This document shows positions 18,275 to 27,670 of a stretch of DNA of 64,000 nucleotides, one piece after another (position 1 is the stretch's first letter; the number at the start of each line of letters is the position of its first letter). The translations under genes were made by a program, and so were the position numbers. The stretch is from JANQJA01 sp040880285 (GTDB taxonomy: Bacteria; Pseudomonadota; Gammaproteobacteria; Pseudomonadales; Azotimanducaceae): the NCBI GenBank assembly GCA_040880285.1, contig JBBDIT010000007.1, positions 119,729 through 183,728 of the forward strand. Direction: 5' to 3'. The notes beneath the pieces are model-generated. The model saw nothing but the letters and a program-made list of their open reading frames with translations. It ran no database searches and was not told the origin of the DNA.

Positions 18275-18936
18275 GCCACTCCATATAGTCCGTGTCCATA
18301 CACGTATGAAATGACTTCTTTCGGCACAATATAATCTGCTGATCTACCCTCCCTGAAGATCTTCCTCACCATGCTGGCGGAAATATCCATCTGGGTCAGT
18401 TTCAGTCGACACAACCTGCCGTTCGCTTCGCTGTGCAGGCACAGCGGATCATCAACAAACCTCTCGTTCAAAAGGTTTGCCAATTCTGTTGGCAGCCCTG
18501 ATTCGTCCCAACCGGGACGTTCCAGCACCACAAGATGCGCATAGTCCATCAGTGCACGCCATTCCCGCCACTGATCGAGCAGGCGAAAGGCGTCAAACCC
18601 CACAATCATACTCAAGGGAGCAAGCTCACCCAGTTCTGTTCGCAAGGATCGTAACGTATCGATCGTAAAGGACTTCCCTTCCCGCAGAATTTCCCGGTCA
18701 TCGACTTCGAAGCAAGGCACATCCCGCGTTGCCAATCGCAGCATTTCAAGTCGATGTATCGGCAAGCAAGCCGGGGCGTCACGATGAGGAGGACTGTAGG
18801 AAGGAATGAACATCACGCGGGAAACATCAAGCGCTTCCTGGATCTCAATTGCAGAACGCAGGTGCCCGAAGTGAACCGGGTCGAAGGTGCCACCAAAAAT
18901 GGCGATACCTCGTGTATCAGCCCCTGGAACTGGCAT
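18271..18936 (-). CDS. nadD: Nicotinate-mononucleotide adenylyltransferase
   Basis: Adenylates nicotinate mononucleotide in NAD synthesis. The 221-residue protein shows the nucleotidyltransferase motif GGTFDPVHFGH at 15-25 and the C-terminal ISASMVR segment corresponding to the family ISSTxxR. It overlaps rsfS by 4 nt and lies 9 nt after proA. Confidence 0.96.
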   Translation of the reverse strand: MPVPGADTRGIAIFGGTFDPVHFGHLRSAIEIQEALDVSRVMFIPSYSPPHRDAPACLPIHRLEMLRLATRDVPCFEVDDREILREGKSFTIDTLRSLRTELGELAPLSMIVGFDAFRLLDQWREWRALMDYAHLVVLERPGWDESGLPTELANLLNERFVDDPLCLHSEANGRLCRLKLTQMDISASMVRKIFREGRSADYIVPKEVISYVYGHGLYGVA

Positions 18937-18945
18937 TAAATCCTG

Positions 18946-20193
18946 TCATTGACGAATCTGTCCGCCTCCAAATACAACGAACTTTTGCGATGTCAGCCCT
19001 TCCAATCCCACGGGGCCTCTGGCATGCAACTTGTCAGTTGATATACCGATCTCTGCACCCAGGCCATACTCAAAACCATCAGCGAGTCGCGTCGATGCAT
19101 TGATCAAAACCGAGCTGGAGTCAACTTCACGCAGAAATCTTCTACTCTTGCTATAGTTCTCTGTAACTATCGTGTCCGTGTGCTTTGACCCATAGTGATT
19201 GATATGTTCGATGGCTTCATCAATGTTCTCGACTACTTTAACCGATAATATAGGTGCAATGTACTCTGTACCCCAGTCCTCTTCGGTGGCCGGTTCAACT
19301 TTGCAGATATTCGAAAGTATCCTGATGGTATCGACGCACCCCCTGAGCTCAACGCCCTCTCTTATATAGCGCCCGGCAAGCTCCGGCAGGATATCACCAG
19401 CAACGGGTGCCGCCACCAGCAAGGACTCCATCGCATTACAAACCGCATATCGTTCGCACTTGGCATTGAACGCAATATCAATCGCCATTTGCCGGTCGGC
19501 CTCATCGTCGATGTAAACGTGGCATATGCCGTCCAGATGTTTAATGACCGGAATCGTTGCCTCTTTCGAGATACGTGCAATGAGACTCGCGCCACCTCGC
19601 GGCACGATCACATCGATATACGAATCCATGGTGATCATTTCCCCGACCGCAGCGCGGTCTGTCGTATTCACCAGTTGCACGACCGTCGAAGGTAAACAAG
19701 CTTTTGAAAGGCCAGCCGAGATGCACTTCGCCAATGCCTGATTGGAGTGGATGGCTTCAGAGCCACCACGCAGGATTGCCGCGTTACCCGACTTCAGGCA
19801 AAGGCTCGCAGCATCAATTGTAACGTTGGGCCTCGATTCATAGATGATGCCAATCACGCCGAGCGGGGTTCGCATTTTTCCAACCTGGATCCCGCTCGGT
19901 CGGTAACACAAGTCACTGATCTCGCCCACCGGGTCAGCGAGCAACGCTACCTGGGAGAGCCCCTCCACCATCGCATCAAATCGCGCATCATTAAAAGTGA
20001 GGCGATCCATAAGGGCATCGGTCAAGCCATTGTCGCGCCCTTGCGCCAGATCCTTTTCATTTCCGAACATCAGTTCGTCGCGCCGGGATGAGATTTCATC
20101 CGCAATCGCAGCAAGGGCATCGTTCTTCTGCTGTGTGCCAGCCCGATTGATGGCTTTCGCAGCATCTCTTGCTGCCTCACCCATCTTCTGCAT
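18946..20193 (-). CDS. proA: Gamma-glutamyl phosphate reductase
   Basis: Reduces gamma-glutamyl phosphate to glutamate semialdehyde in proline synthesis. Starting at the ATG at 20193 gives 415 residues beginning MQKMGEAARDAAKAI, close to E. coli ProA (417). An upstream GTG at 20250 would add 19 residues and begins inside a tandem repeat, so it is less likely. The catalytic cysteine is C252 in YAVCNAMES. GVIGIIYESRPNVTIDAASL and VPRGGASLI are typical. No strong ribosome-binding site is seen at either start. Confidence 0.95.
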   Translation of the reverse strand: MQKMGEAARDAAKAINRAGTQQKNDALAAIADEISSRRDELMFGNEKDLAQGRDNGLTDALMDRLTFNDARFDAMVEGLSQVALLADPVGEISDLCYRPSGIQVGKMRTPLGVIGIIYESRPNVTIDAASLCLKSGNAAILRGGSEAIHSNQALAKCISAGLSKACLPSTVVQLVNTTDRAAVGEMITMDSYIDVIVPRGGASLIARISKEATIPVIKHLDGICHVYIDDEADRQMAIDIAFNAKCERYAVCNAMESLLVAAPVAGDILPELAGRYIREGVELRGCVDTIRILSNICKVEPATEEDWGTEYIAPILSVKVVENIDEAIEHINHYGSKHTDTIVTENYSKSRRFLREVDSSSVLINASTRLADGFEYGLGAEIGISTDKLHARGPVGLEGLTSQKFVVFGGGQIRQ

Positions 20194-20247
20194 GTATGAT
20201 TTGATATCCAATCTATTCCTGCTTACCTGTCCTGGATCAGCTTCCTG

Positions 20248-20320
20248 CACTTGCCGTTAACACACTTGCCGTTAACACACTTGCCGTTAACACACTTGCC
20301 ATTAACGCACTTGCCCTTAC
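20248..20320. repeat. 15-nt tandem repeat upstream of proA
   Basis: Unit CACTTGCCGTTAACA is repeated about 4.9 times: three exact copies from 20248, a fourth with two changes at 20293-20307 and a truncated fifth to 20320. It lies between the divergent proA and mpg genes. Read on the minus strand, each unit contains an in-frame TAA before the GTG, so it is not part of the proA coding sequence. Confidence 0.93.
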
Positions 20321-20327
20321 TATAGGG

Positions 20328-20348
20328 CCCGGCATAAGGTTTGCCGGG
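20328..20348. promoter_or_regulatory. Inverted repeat in the proA-mpg divergent spacer
   Basis: CCCGGCA and TGCCGGG pair perfectly over a 7-nt loop. The hairpin lies between the 15-nt repeat array and the mpg start. It could be an operator or part of a 5' leader; there is no T-run that would mark a terminator. Confidence 0.4.
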
Positions 20349-20389
20349 TTCCAATTATACCTGAGTCTCTGAGAAGCCCCTACCCACCA

Positions 20390-21073
20390 ATGCAGCCATT
20401 CACTCTATCTCAAGAATTCTTCAACCAGACCCCCACAGATCTTGCGGTTGCCCTTTTGGGCAAGGTGTTGCGGCATCGAGTCGAAAGTTCGACACATGGC
20501 CCCATGTGGCTTTCCGCCCGGATCATCGAAACCGAGGCTTATTACCTGACCGAGCGAGGCAGTCATTCATCCCTTGGCTACACAGAAAAGCGAAAGGCAA
20601 TGTTTATGGCCCCTGGCACCATCTATATGTACTATGCCCGCGGCAAGGATTCCCTCAATTTCTCCGCAATGGGCGAGGGAAACGGGGTGCTCGTCAAGTC
20701 AGGTTATCCCCTGGTTGATGACCTCTCAACCAGGCACAGCCTCCGCTTAATGCAACAGCTGAATCCTGGCTCAAAGGGTAGCAGGACACCGGAGCAGCTA
20801 TGCTGCGGACAAACTCTTTTGTGCCGCTCTTTGAACCTGAAAGTGACCGACTGGAACCAGCAAGAACCTGACACGAATAGATTCCGGGTTGATGACACAG
20901 GCTATCGCCCAGAAGCTTACGTTCAATGTCAACGGATCGGGATTCCCGAGGGCAGGGACGAGCATTTGCCGTATCGATTCATCGATCTCGAGAAAATACA
21001 ATACTGCACCAGTAATCCACTCTCGAAACGGAATTGGCGCGAGGGTGTGGATTACACCATTCATCGTCTGTAG
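20390..21073 (+). CDS. mpg: 3-methyladenine DNA glycosylase (AAG/Mpg family)
   Basis: Excises alkylated and deaminated purines in base-excision repair. The 227-residue protein shows the AAG-family landmarks: RIIETEAYY with the catalytic glutamate, KRKAMFMAPGTIYMYYARGK, and a central strand FSAMGEGNGVLVKSGYPL. It is related to human AAG rather than to AlkA or Tag. It follows the proA block as in Pseudomonas but is divergently transcribed. No Shine-Dalgarno box is visible before the ATG. Confidence 0.92.
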   Translation: MQPFTLSQEFFNQTPTDLAVALLGKVLRHRVESSTHGPMWLSARIIETEAYYLTERGSHSSLGYTEKRKAMFMAPGTIYMYYARGKDSLNFSAMGEGNGVLVKSGYPLVDDLSTRHSLRLMQQLNPGSKGSRTPEQLCCGQTLLCRSLNLKVTDWNQQEPDTNRFRVDDTGYRPEAYVQCQRIGIPEGRDEHLPYRFIDLEKIQYCTSNPLSKRNWREGVDYTIHRL

Positions 21074-21118
21074 CAGCGGCGCTACGCGCCTTCGCTCAAG
21101 ATGAGAAGCTGTTGGCTG

Positions 21119-21730
21119 TTACCTGTCGGCCTTCTTTTCATTTTGCATCCGTGCAATCAGCTTTTCCAGCTCGTTCAATCGCGCCAGCGGATTTTTCATT
21201 TCCAACATGCGTTGTTTGAAATGATTGGGGCAAGGTAACAACTCGGTAAGACGTGCGCCCACCTCCCTTGCTTCGCCAAAATTGATTTCGAGCCCGAGGT
21301 CACGCACCGCCTCATGCTCGAGAAACATCTCAAGCAGGCTGACCAAATGCTCCTGACGTTCGGGCACTGGTGCTTGCTCCTCAAGTTCCAGAAATTCGAC
21401 CTGCGCCATCATTAGCCTGTCCGGTAATTCAAATTGATCCCTGACGACGAACTTGACCTGCCCTTCAATCATAATTCCCAGCGTACCATTCGGGTTCTGG
21501 TCAAAGTCGACAATCGTGGCATAGGTACCCGAATGAGACACTGATGGCAGTTGCTGCTCGGGGCTCTTCAGGACCTGGTCACCTTCTTCAATGAGGATGA
21601 CGCCAAAACCCACATTTTCCTTCAAACAACGCTTGACCATATCGAGGTAGCGAGGCTCGAAAATCTGTAGTGGCAGTTTACCCCCGGGGAAGAGCACAAG
21701 CGGGAGTGGAAACAGCGGGATCTCAGCCAT
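21119..21730 (-). CDS. Lon N-terminal-domain (LON substrate-binding) protein
   Basis: A 203-residue stand-alone protein of the LON/PUA-like fold found at the N-terminus of Lon protease. The opening IPLFPLPLVLFPGGKLPLQI and EPRYLDMVKRCL match the domain. There is no ATPase or protease domain. Function is unknown; such proteins are presumed to bind peptides or other ligands. It converges with mpg at a 45-nt spacer and lies 80 nt downstream of uppP. Confidence 0.87.
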   Translation of the reverse strand: MAEIPLFPLPLVLFPGGKLPLQIFEPRYLDMVKRCLKENVGFGVILIEEGDQVLKSPEQQLPSVSHSGTYATIVDFDQNPNGTLGIMIEGQVKFVVRDQFELPDRLMMAQVEFLELEEQAPVPERQEHLVSLLEMFLEHEAVRDLGLEINFGEAREVGARLTELLPCPNHFKQRMLEMKNPLARLNELEKLIARMQNEKKADR

Positions 21731-21810
21731 AAAACAACGGATCTACACGAAAATCTGGACCCACATTCTACCTGATCGAGCACCTGGAAGCCCGACAACG
21801 TGGCTAATGT

Positions 21811-22596
21811 TCAGGCCAGCAGTAACCACAAAAGGAAGCTACCGCCCACGAGCCATGCATACCAGGCGAAAACATAGAACAGGCGTGACCGTAGCAGCCA
21901 GACAAAAGAAAACAGCGCGAACAGACCGCTCACCAGGGCCACGCCACCACCAGCGAGGATTGCCGTAAGAACGCCCGTGGACGCGTTTGCAATATCAGGC
22001 GCAAGCAAGACGGCGGCCCCCGCCATTGCGATGATCCCCAGCATAAACGAGAACTCTGCAGCGGCGAGCGGCGACATACCCAGTGCCATTGCCGTCGCAA
22101 CCGTCGTGCCGCTACGTGTTATGCCAGGCATTATGGCAAATGCCTGCGCACAACCAATCAGGAACGCATCACGCCAGGAAGGTTCTCTCAGTTGTCCCCG
22201 GCCGATCGTGTATCGAGTTGACCAGACAATACCACCGGTAATCAGCAACATCACACCGACGATCATTGGCGATTCAAACCAGGCTTCGATCAGGTCGCGG
22301 ACCGTCAGGGCCACAAGGATCGCGGGCAAGGTTCCAATCGCAAGCTTACCAACGTAGCGCCAGGTTTCCGGGTCAAACGTGAGCGTGCCAATCGTCAAAG
22401 CCCAGACTCGCTTGTGATAGAAGACCACAATAGCCACCAGGGTCGCCAGGTGTAGTGCAACTTCAAAGACGATGCCGCTTTCAGGTTCGACACCCAAAAG
22501 GGTTTGCACCATCACCAGATGACCGCTGCTTGATACTGGCAGGAATTCCGTCAGGCCCTGGACCAGGCCCAGGATGATCGCCTCTATGATTTCCAT
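21811..22596 (-). CDS. uppP: Undecaprenyl-diphosphatase (BacA/UppP)
   Basis: Inner-membrane phosphatase that recycles the C55 lipid carrier for peptidoglycan synthesis and gives bacitracin resistance when abundant. The 261-residue polytopic protein contains both family motifs: GLTEFLPVSSSGHLV at about 14-28 and PGITRSGTTVATAMALGM in the middle. It lies after ssb on the same strand. Confidence 0.96.
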   Translation of the reverse strand: MEIIEAIILGLVQGLTEFLPVSSSGHLVMVQTLLGVEPESGIVFEVALHLATLVAIVVFYHKRVWALTIGTLTFDPETWRYVGKLAIGTLPAILVALTVRDLIEAWFESPMIVGVMLLITGGIVWSTRYTIGRGQLREPSWRDAFLIGCAQAFAIMPGITRSGTTVATAMALGMSPLAAAEFSFMLGIIAMAGAAVLLAPDIANASTGVLTAILAGGGVALVSGLFALFSFVWLLRSRLFYVFAWYAWLVGGSFLLWLLLA

Positions 22597-22627
22597 AATA
22601 CTTTCGTGCGTAACGGGTGCAGATGAA

Positions 22628-22653
22628 AAGGCCGCGCGGAAGGCCGCGACCTG
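22628..22653 (-). terminator. Possible terminator downstream of ssb
   Basis: On the minus strand a GC-rich hairpin (CGCGG-CCTT-CCGCG with flanking GG/CC) is followed by CGGCCTTTTC. It lies 17 nt past the ssb stop, before uppP. The stem is short and the T-run only four bases, so this is tentative. Confidence 0.4.
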
Positions 22654-22669
22654 TCATCTACCGGGTGGC

Positions 22670-23143
22670 CTAGAATGGAATGTCGTCGTCGTATTCTTCC
22701 GGAGGGGGAGAGCTGAAATCAGGTTCTGCGGCCGTATTTTTCGCGTTACTCGATTGTGACGGTGCACTATTATAGTTGCTGTTGCTATTACTACTGCCAC
22801 CCATATCGGATCGGCTGTCAAGCATCTGCATTTCGTTTGCAACAACCTCGGTGGTGTAGTGCTTTTGCCCGTCTCGTTCCCACTGCCGCGTCCGCAGCGA
22901 ACCTTCTATATAAACCTTGGAACCCTTCTTAAGGTATTCGCCGGCGATTTCAGCGAGGCGCCGAAAAAATACCACGCGATGCCACTCCGTACGTTCATTC
23001 TGCTGGCCGGATTCCCTGTCTCGCCACACCTGGCTGGTCGCAACATTGACGTTGGTCACTGCGTTCCCGTCAGGCAGGTAGCGTGTTTCCGGGTCCGCAC
23101 CCAGGTTCCCTACCAGGATGACTTTATTGACTCCTCGTGCCAT
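22670..23143 (-). CDS. ssb: Single-stranded DNA-binding protein
   Basis: Coats single-stranded DNA and recruits replication and repair proteins. The 157-residue protein has the N-terminal OB-fold (RGVNKVILVGNLGADPETRY to about 110), a Ser/Asn-rich linker of about 30 residues and the acidic tip DDDIPF that binds partner proteins. AAGGAG lies just before the ATG. It lies 28 nt after the MFS gene; uvrA is divergent beyond that. No SOS (LexA) box was found upstream by eye. Confidence 0.97.
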   Translation of the reverse strand: MARGVNKVILVGNLGADPETRYLPDGNAVTNVNVATSQVWRDRESGQQNERTEWHRVVFFRRLAEIAGEYLKKGSKVYIEGSLRTRQWERDGQKHYTTEVVANEMQMLDSRSDMGGSSNSNSNYNSAPSQSSNAKNTAAEPDFSSPPPEEYDDDIPF

Positions 23144-23171
23144 GACTTCTCCTTAATTTCTATTGGCAGAT

Positions 23172-24542
23172 CTATTGACTGATCACTTCCAGCGTTGGTG
23201 TTTTCAATCGTGATAACCCGTCTTCATCATATTGGTCCAGATCGACCCTGACATAGGCCAAATGCTCTTCTTCGATCAGGGCAACGTCAAGGACACCTGG
23301 TACAGATAATAACGCGTCCACGACTTGAGATGCACTCAATTGATCCTGGTTTGGCAAACTACAGGTGATCGTCTTGTAGTTTCCAGGGCGACCAGCGCCC
23401 AGCGCGTATAAAAACCAGGCAACAGCGAGGGCGACATTGACGTACATGAGGTAGGAAATATCAGACGCACCGAGGATCAGGCCACCTACAGCAGCACCGG
23501 CAAATCCACCGGCGAATTGGGCGGTAGAATAGATACCCATGGCTGTACCCCGCTCACCTACCGGGGCTACCTTGCTGACCATGGCCGGAAGAATCACTTC
23601 AAGGAGATTAAATGCCATAAAAAACAGCATCATCGTCGCCAGCACCGGATAGTAATCCGCTACCTTCGACATCAGGAGTGAAGCCACGATGAGTACCGTA
23701 ATCATCGCTGGCAACAGCATCCGCATAAAGGCGGGCCGATCGGACAACCACATAAGCGGCGTCATCAGGACAAATGAGGCCAGCAACACCTGGAAATAGA
23801 CGGTCGCGTGCTCACTTCCGGCAATCCTGCCGGTAGCCTCCATTAGCAAAGGTAGAACGATGAAGCTCGACATCAGGATGAAATGCAGACTGAATATGCC
23901 GAACGCGGTACGCCGCAAATCCCGGATTGCAAGTACCGGCAGTATCCTCGTGATGGTTACATTGGCGCCGGGATCGCGGCTGCGAACCGTCGGCGTTGGC
24001 ACAAGGCAGACAACCACTATAAGGCCCACAATCCCCGCCGCCGCCGTAAACAGGAATACGCCTCGCAGGCCCGCCAGCCCTGCCAGGAGTGGGCCCAGTA
24101 TCAGCGCCAGTCCAAAAGAGCCGCCAATACTCACACCAACTATGGCCATTACCTTGGAACGATGCTCCACCCGGGTAACATCTGATATAAGTGCCAGCAG
24201 CGTACTGGCAATGGCACCGATGCCCTGCAGCAAGCGCCCGAGAATGATGCCGTAAATATTCTCTGCAAATGCCGCAACCAGGCTACCTGCTATGAACACA
24301 AGGAGGCCACCAAGAATGACAGGTTTACGACCAATACGATCAGACAAGGCGCCCAGAGGGATCTGGAGCAGGGCCTGGGACAGTCCATAGGCACCAATTG
24401 CAAGCCCGATCAGCGCCGGTGTTGCCGCCTCAATATCATCCACAAGCAGCGGCAATACCGGTAGCACCATAAAAAGGCCGAGCATTCGTACGACATAAAG
24501 CAGGCCAATCGACGCTGCCGTGCGTATCTCAAACTGATTCAT
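23172..24542 (-). CDS. MFS transporter, YajR-like with C-terminal regulatory domain
   Basis: Predicted proton-coupled inner-membrane exporter with about twelve membrane segments. The motif A sequence GALSDRIGRKP follows segment 2. After the last segment a soluble domain of about 60 residues (ASQVVDALLSVPGVLDVALI) matches the ferredoxin-like YAM domain of E. coli YajR. Length (456) and the segment RMLGLFMVLPVLPLL also resemble YajR (454). Substrate is unknown. The ssb-MFS-uvrA arrangement is also found in Pseudomonas. Confidence 0.87.
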   Translation of the reverse strand: MNQFEIRTAASIGLLYVVRMLGLFMVLPVLPLLVDDIEAATPALIGLAIGAYGLSQALLQIPLGALSDRIGRKPVILGGLLVFIAGSLVAAFAENIYGIILGRLLQGIGAIASTLLALISDVTRVEHRSKVMAIVGVSIGGSFGLALILGPLLAGLAGLRGVFLFTAAAGIVGLIVVVCLVPTPTVRSRDPGANVTITRILPVLAIRDLRRTAFGIFSLHFILMSSFIVLPLLMEATGRIAGSEHATVYFQVLLASFVLMTPLMWLSDRPAFMRMLLPAMITVLIVASLLMSKVADYYPVLATMMLFFMAFNLLEVILPAMVSKVAPVGERGTAMGIYSTAQFAGGFAGAAVGGLILGASDISYLMYVNVALAVAWFLYALGAGRPGNYKTITCSLPNQDQLSASQVVDALLSVPGVLDVALIEEEHLAYVRVDLDQYDEDGLSRLKTPTLEVISQ

Positions 24543-24817
24543 GACCCATCACTCGTTAGCGCCCGCGGCCTGTAAAGCGCCTGCTGCGAGGAAACAGCCA
24601 TAGCGAGCAACTCGTCCGTGGCTGGTTGAGAGGTCCTTTGCCTGAACAGCAACAACCTTATAATATCTGTCCCCTCACGAATGTCGGGGTCGAAGCGCGA
24701 AATAGCGGGTAAGAGGCCATGGCCGCGGATGATAGCAAATTGCGCACTGGCTGACACAAAGTTCAGCGTATAGCCGACACATAACATCAATCAACCTGCA
24801 CAAGCACCAGAGCCTGT
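24543..24817. promoter_or_regulatory. Divergent spacer MFS / uvrA
   Basis: This 275-nt spacer holds the promoters for uvrA and for the MFS-ssb unit. I looked for a LexA box of the CTGT-N8-ACAG type and did not see one. No convincing promoter pair was identified and no gene is supported. Confidence 0.4.
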
Positions 24818-27655
24818 ATGAGCATTATTTCGATTCGCGGCGCGCGGACGCACAACCTGAAGAATATTGATCTCGATATACCCAGGGATAAACTCGTGGT
24901 TGTGACCGGGCTGTCAGGCTCTGGCAAGTCTTCGCTGGCCTTCGATACGCTTTATGCCGAGGGCCAGAGGCGCTATGTGGAATCACTCTCAGCCTATGCC
25001 AGACAATTCCTGTCCCTCATGGAAAAGCCTGATGTGGATCACATCGACGGCCTGTCGCCGGCAATTTCGATCGAACAGAAATCCACCAGTCATAACCCCC
25101 GGTCGACGGTGGGTACGATCACTGAAATTTATGACTATTTGCGCTTGTTGTTCGCCCGCGTGGGTGAACCACATTGTCCGGACCATGGTCACCAATTGAG
25201 GGCCCAAACCGTAAGCCAGATGGTCGATCATGTGATGGCGCTGCCGGAGGGCACCGGTCTTATGCTGCTGGCACCGGTGGTCAAGGCTCGCAAGGGTGAA
25301 CATTTACACCTGCTGGACCAGCTGCGCAAACAGGGATTTGTTCGCGCCCGTATAGATGGCCTCTTAAGTGACCTTGATGAGGTGGCAGCACTCGACAAGA
25401 ACAAACAACACACCATCGAGGTCATCGTCGACCGTTTCCGGATTCGGGATAACTTGAAGACCCGCCTCGCGGATTCTTTTGAAACTGCAATCAACACTTC
25501 CGACGGCCTGGCCGCGATAGCCTTTATAGAGGGTGATAAAGAAGACATCGTATTTTCGGCCCGCTTTGCGTGCCCGGAATGCGGTCATTCCATCCCCGAG
25601 CTGGAACCCCGGTTGTTCTCGTTCAACAACCCATCCGGTGCTTGCCCCGCTTGTGACGGTCTGGGTGTTAAACAGTTCTTTGATGCCAGCACAGTTGTGC
25701 ATGACGATGAGCTCGCTTTGTCTGAAGGTGCAATCCAGGGCTGGGATCGTCGCAATATCTATTACTATCAAATGCTCGTTTCTCTCTCGGAACACTACGA
25801 GTTCGATATCGCAACGCCCTACAGGGATCTTCCGGAGTCAACTCGACAAGCTATCCTATTTGGCAGTGGTGAAGAAAAAATCCGGTTCCGATATGTAAAC
25901 GACCGTGGTGATGAATACACTCGTGCCCATCCGTTCGAGGGCATCATCCCCAATATGGAACGTCGCTATCACGATACGGATTCACAGATGGTGAGGGAAA
26001 ATCTCACCCGTTTCCTCAGCACCCGGGACTGTCCGGACTGCAATGGCGCGCGGCTTAACCGGGACGCAAGGTCGGTAACGATTGATGGACACTCACTTAC
26101 GGACATTACTCGCCTGTCCGTCTCGGGCGCACACGACTACTTCTCTGGAATCGAGCTTACCGGGCAACGCGCACGTATTGCCGAAAAGATACTCAAGGAG
26201 ATATCCGCACGCCTCAGTTTTCTTATCGACGTTGGCCTGAACTACCTCACCTTGTCCCGCAGTGCAGACACCTTGTCCGGTGGCGAGGCCCAACGGATCC
26301 GGCTTGCCAGCCAGATCGGCGCTGGCCTGGTAGGGGTCATGTACATTCTCGACGAGCCATCTATCGGCTTACATCAGAGAGATAACCAACGATTATTGAA
26401 TACGCTGACGAATCTCCGGGATATGGGTAACACCGTCATCGTGGTTGAACACGATGAAGAAGCGATTCGCGCTGCAGACTTTATCATTGATATAGGTCCC
26501 GGCGCTGGCGTGCATGGCGGCGAAATCGTGGCCCACGGACAACTCGGTGACATCCTCGCGGAGAAGCGATCAGTGACCGGCCAGTTCCTGTCCGGCAAGC
26601 GTGCGATTTCCATTCCCACCAAACGCATTGTCGGCAACCCTGACAAGCAGCTGACGCTGCATGGCGCCTGCGGGAATAACCTGAAACGGGTTGATCTGAC
26701 AATTCCACTGGGTCTCATGACCTGCATAACGGGAGTATCTGGCTCAGGCAAATCCACACTCATCAACAGTACGCTCTATCCCATCGCAGCAAAGGAGTTA
26801 AACGGCGCACAGAATCCTACCGTCGCGCCCTACCAATCGATCGAAGGCATGCACCACCTGGATAAGGTTGTCGATATCGACCAGAGCCCTATCGGGCGCA
26901 CACCTCGTTCTAACCCGGCCACCTACACCAATATATTTACCCCAATCAGGGAGTTGTTCGCCGGTACGTCTGAAGCCCGGTCCAGGGGTTATAAACCCGG
27001 GCGTTTCTCCTTCAATGTCAAAGGCGGACGTTGTGAGCATTGCCAGGGCGACGGCCTCATCAAGGTGGAGATGCATTTTTTGCCGGACATCTATGTGACT
27101 TGCGATGTGTGCAAGGGACGTCGTTACAATCGAGAGACGCTTGAAGTCCATTACAAGGGCAAGAATATTGACCAGATTCTGGACCTGACGGTCGAAGACG
27201 CCCACGCCTTTTTCGAGCCCGTGCCGATGATCGCGCGGCGACTGAAGACGCTAATGGATGTAGGGCTTGGCTATATCAAGTTGGGGCAAAGCGCCACCAC
27301 ACTTTCAGGAGGCGAAGCGCAGCGCATCAAGCTGTCACGGGAACTGTCAAAGCGAGACACCGGTAATACGCTCTACATCCTTGATGAGCCCACTACCGGA
27401 CTCCACTTCCATGATATAGAGCAACTCCTTAGCGTGCTCCATTACTTGCGCGACCAGGGTAATACCGTCGTGATCATCGAGCACAATATGGACGTGATCA
27501 AGACTGCCGACTGGATTGTCGATTTAGGGCCGGAAGGCGGTTCCGGTGGCGGCGAAATCATAACAGCCGGTACGCCTGAAGACGTCGCCGACTGCCGCCA
27601 CTCCTTTACCGGGCAATTCCTGAAACCCATCCTGGCGCAGAAGGCTACTGCCTGA
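24818..27655 (+). CDS. uvrA: Excinuclease ABC subunit A
   Basis: DNA damage sensor of nucleotide excision repair; works with UvrB and UvrC. The 945-residue protein has two ABC modules. Module one has Walker A GLSGSGKSS at 31-39, a zinc module with two CPxC-type pairs (CPECG, CPACD) and signature LSGGEAQRIRLASQIG. Module two has GVSGSGKSTL, a zinc site (CEHCQGDG ... CDVCKGRR) and LSGGEAQRIKLSREL. Length matches E. coli (940). It converges with the aminotransferase gene across only 15 nt. Confidence 0.98.
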   Translation: MSIISIRGARTHNLKNIDLDIPRDKLVVVTGLSGSGKSSLAFDTLYAEGQRRYVESLSAYARQFLSLMEKPDVDHIDGLSPAISIEQKSTSHNPRSTVGTITEIYDYLRLLFARVGEPHCPDHGHQLRAQTVSQMVDHVMALPEGTGLMLLAPVVKARKGEHLHLLDQLRKQGFVRARIDGLLSDLDEVAALDKNKQHTIEVIVDRFRIRDNLKTRLADSFETAINTSDGLAAIAFIEGDKEDIVFSARFACPECGHSIPELEPRLFSFNNPSGACPACDGLGVKQFFDASTVVHDDELALSEGAIQGWDRRNIYYYQMLVSLSEHYEFDIATPYRDLPESTRQAILFGSGEEKIRFRYVNDRGDEYTRAHPFEGIIPNMERRYHDTDSQMVRENLTRFLSTRDCPDCNGARLNRDARSVTIDGHSLTDITRLSVSGAHDYFSGIELTGQRARIAEKILKEISARLSFLIDVGLNYLTLSRSADTLSGGEAQRIRLASQIGAGLVGVMYILDEPSIGLHQRDNQRLLNTLTNLRDMGNTVIVVEHDEEAIRAADFIIDIGPGAGVHGGEIVAHGQLGDILAEKRSVTGQFLSGKRAISIPTKRIVGNPDKQLTLHGACGNNLKRVDLTIPLGLMTCITGVSGSGKSTLINSTLYPIAAKELNGAQNPTVAPYQSIEGMHHLDKVVDIDQSPIGRTPRSNPATYTNIFTPIRELFAGTSEARSRGYKPGRFSFNVKGGRCEHCQGDGLIKVEMHFLPDIYVTCDVCKGRRYNRETLEVHYKGKNIDQILDLTVEDAHAFFEPVPMIARRLKTLMDVGLGYIKLGQSATTLSGGEAQRIKLSRELSKRDTGNTLYILDEPTTGLHFHDIEQLLSVLHYLRDQGNTVVIIEHNMDVIKTADWIVDLGPEGGSGGGEIITAGTPEDVADCRHSFTGQFLKPILAQKATA

Positions 27656-27670
27656 AGCCAGGGAGACTCC

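Noticed and set aside
20194..20250. 19-residue N-terminal extension of proA from the upstream GTG
   Set aside because: It starts inside the tandem repeat and the family begins at the later Met; kept only as an alternative.
24539..24790. 83-codon frame in the MFS-uvrA spacer
   Set aside because: It overlaps the MFS start, has no ribosome-binding site and no family features; the spacer is more simply regulatory.
24543..24817. SOS box upstream of uvrA
   Set aside because: Searched for CTGT-N8-ACAG and found no convincing match.
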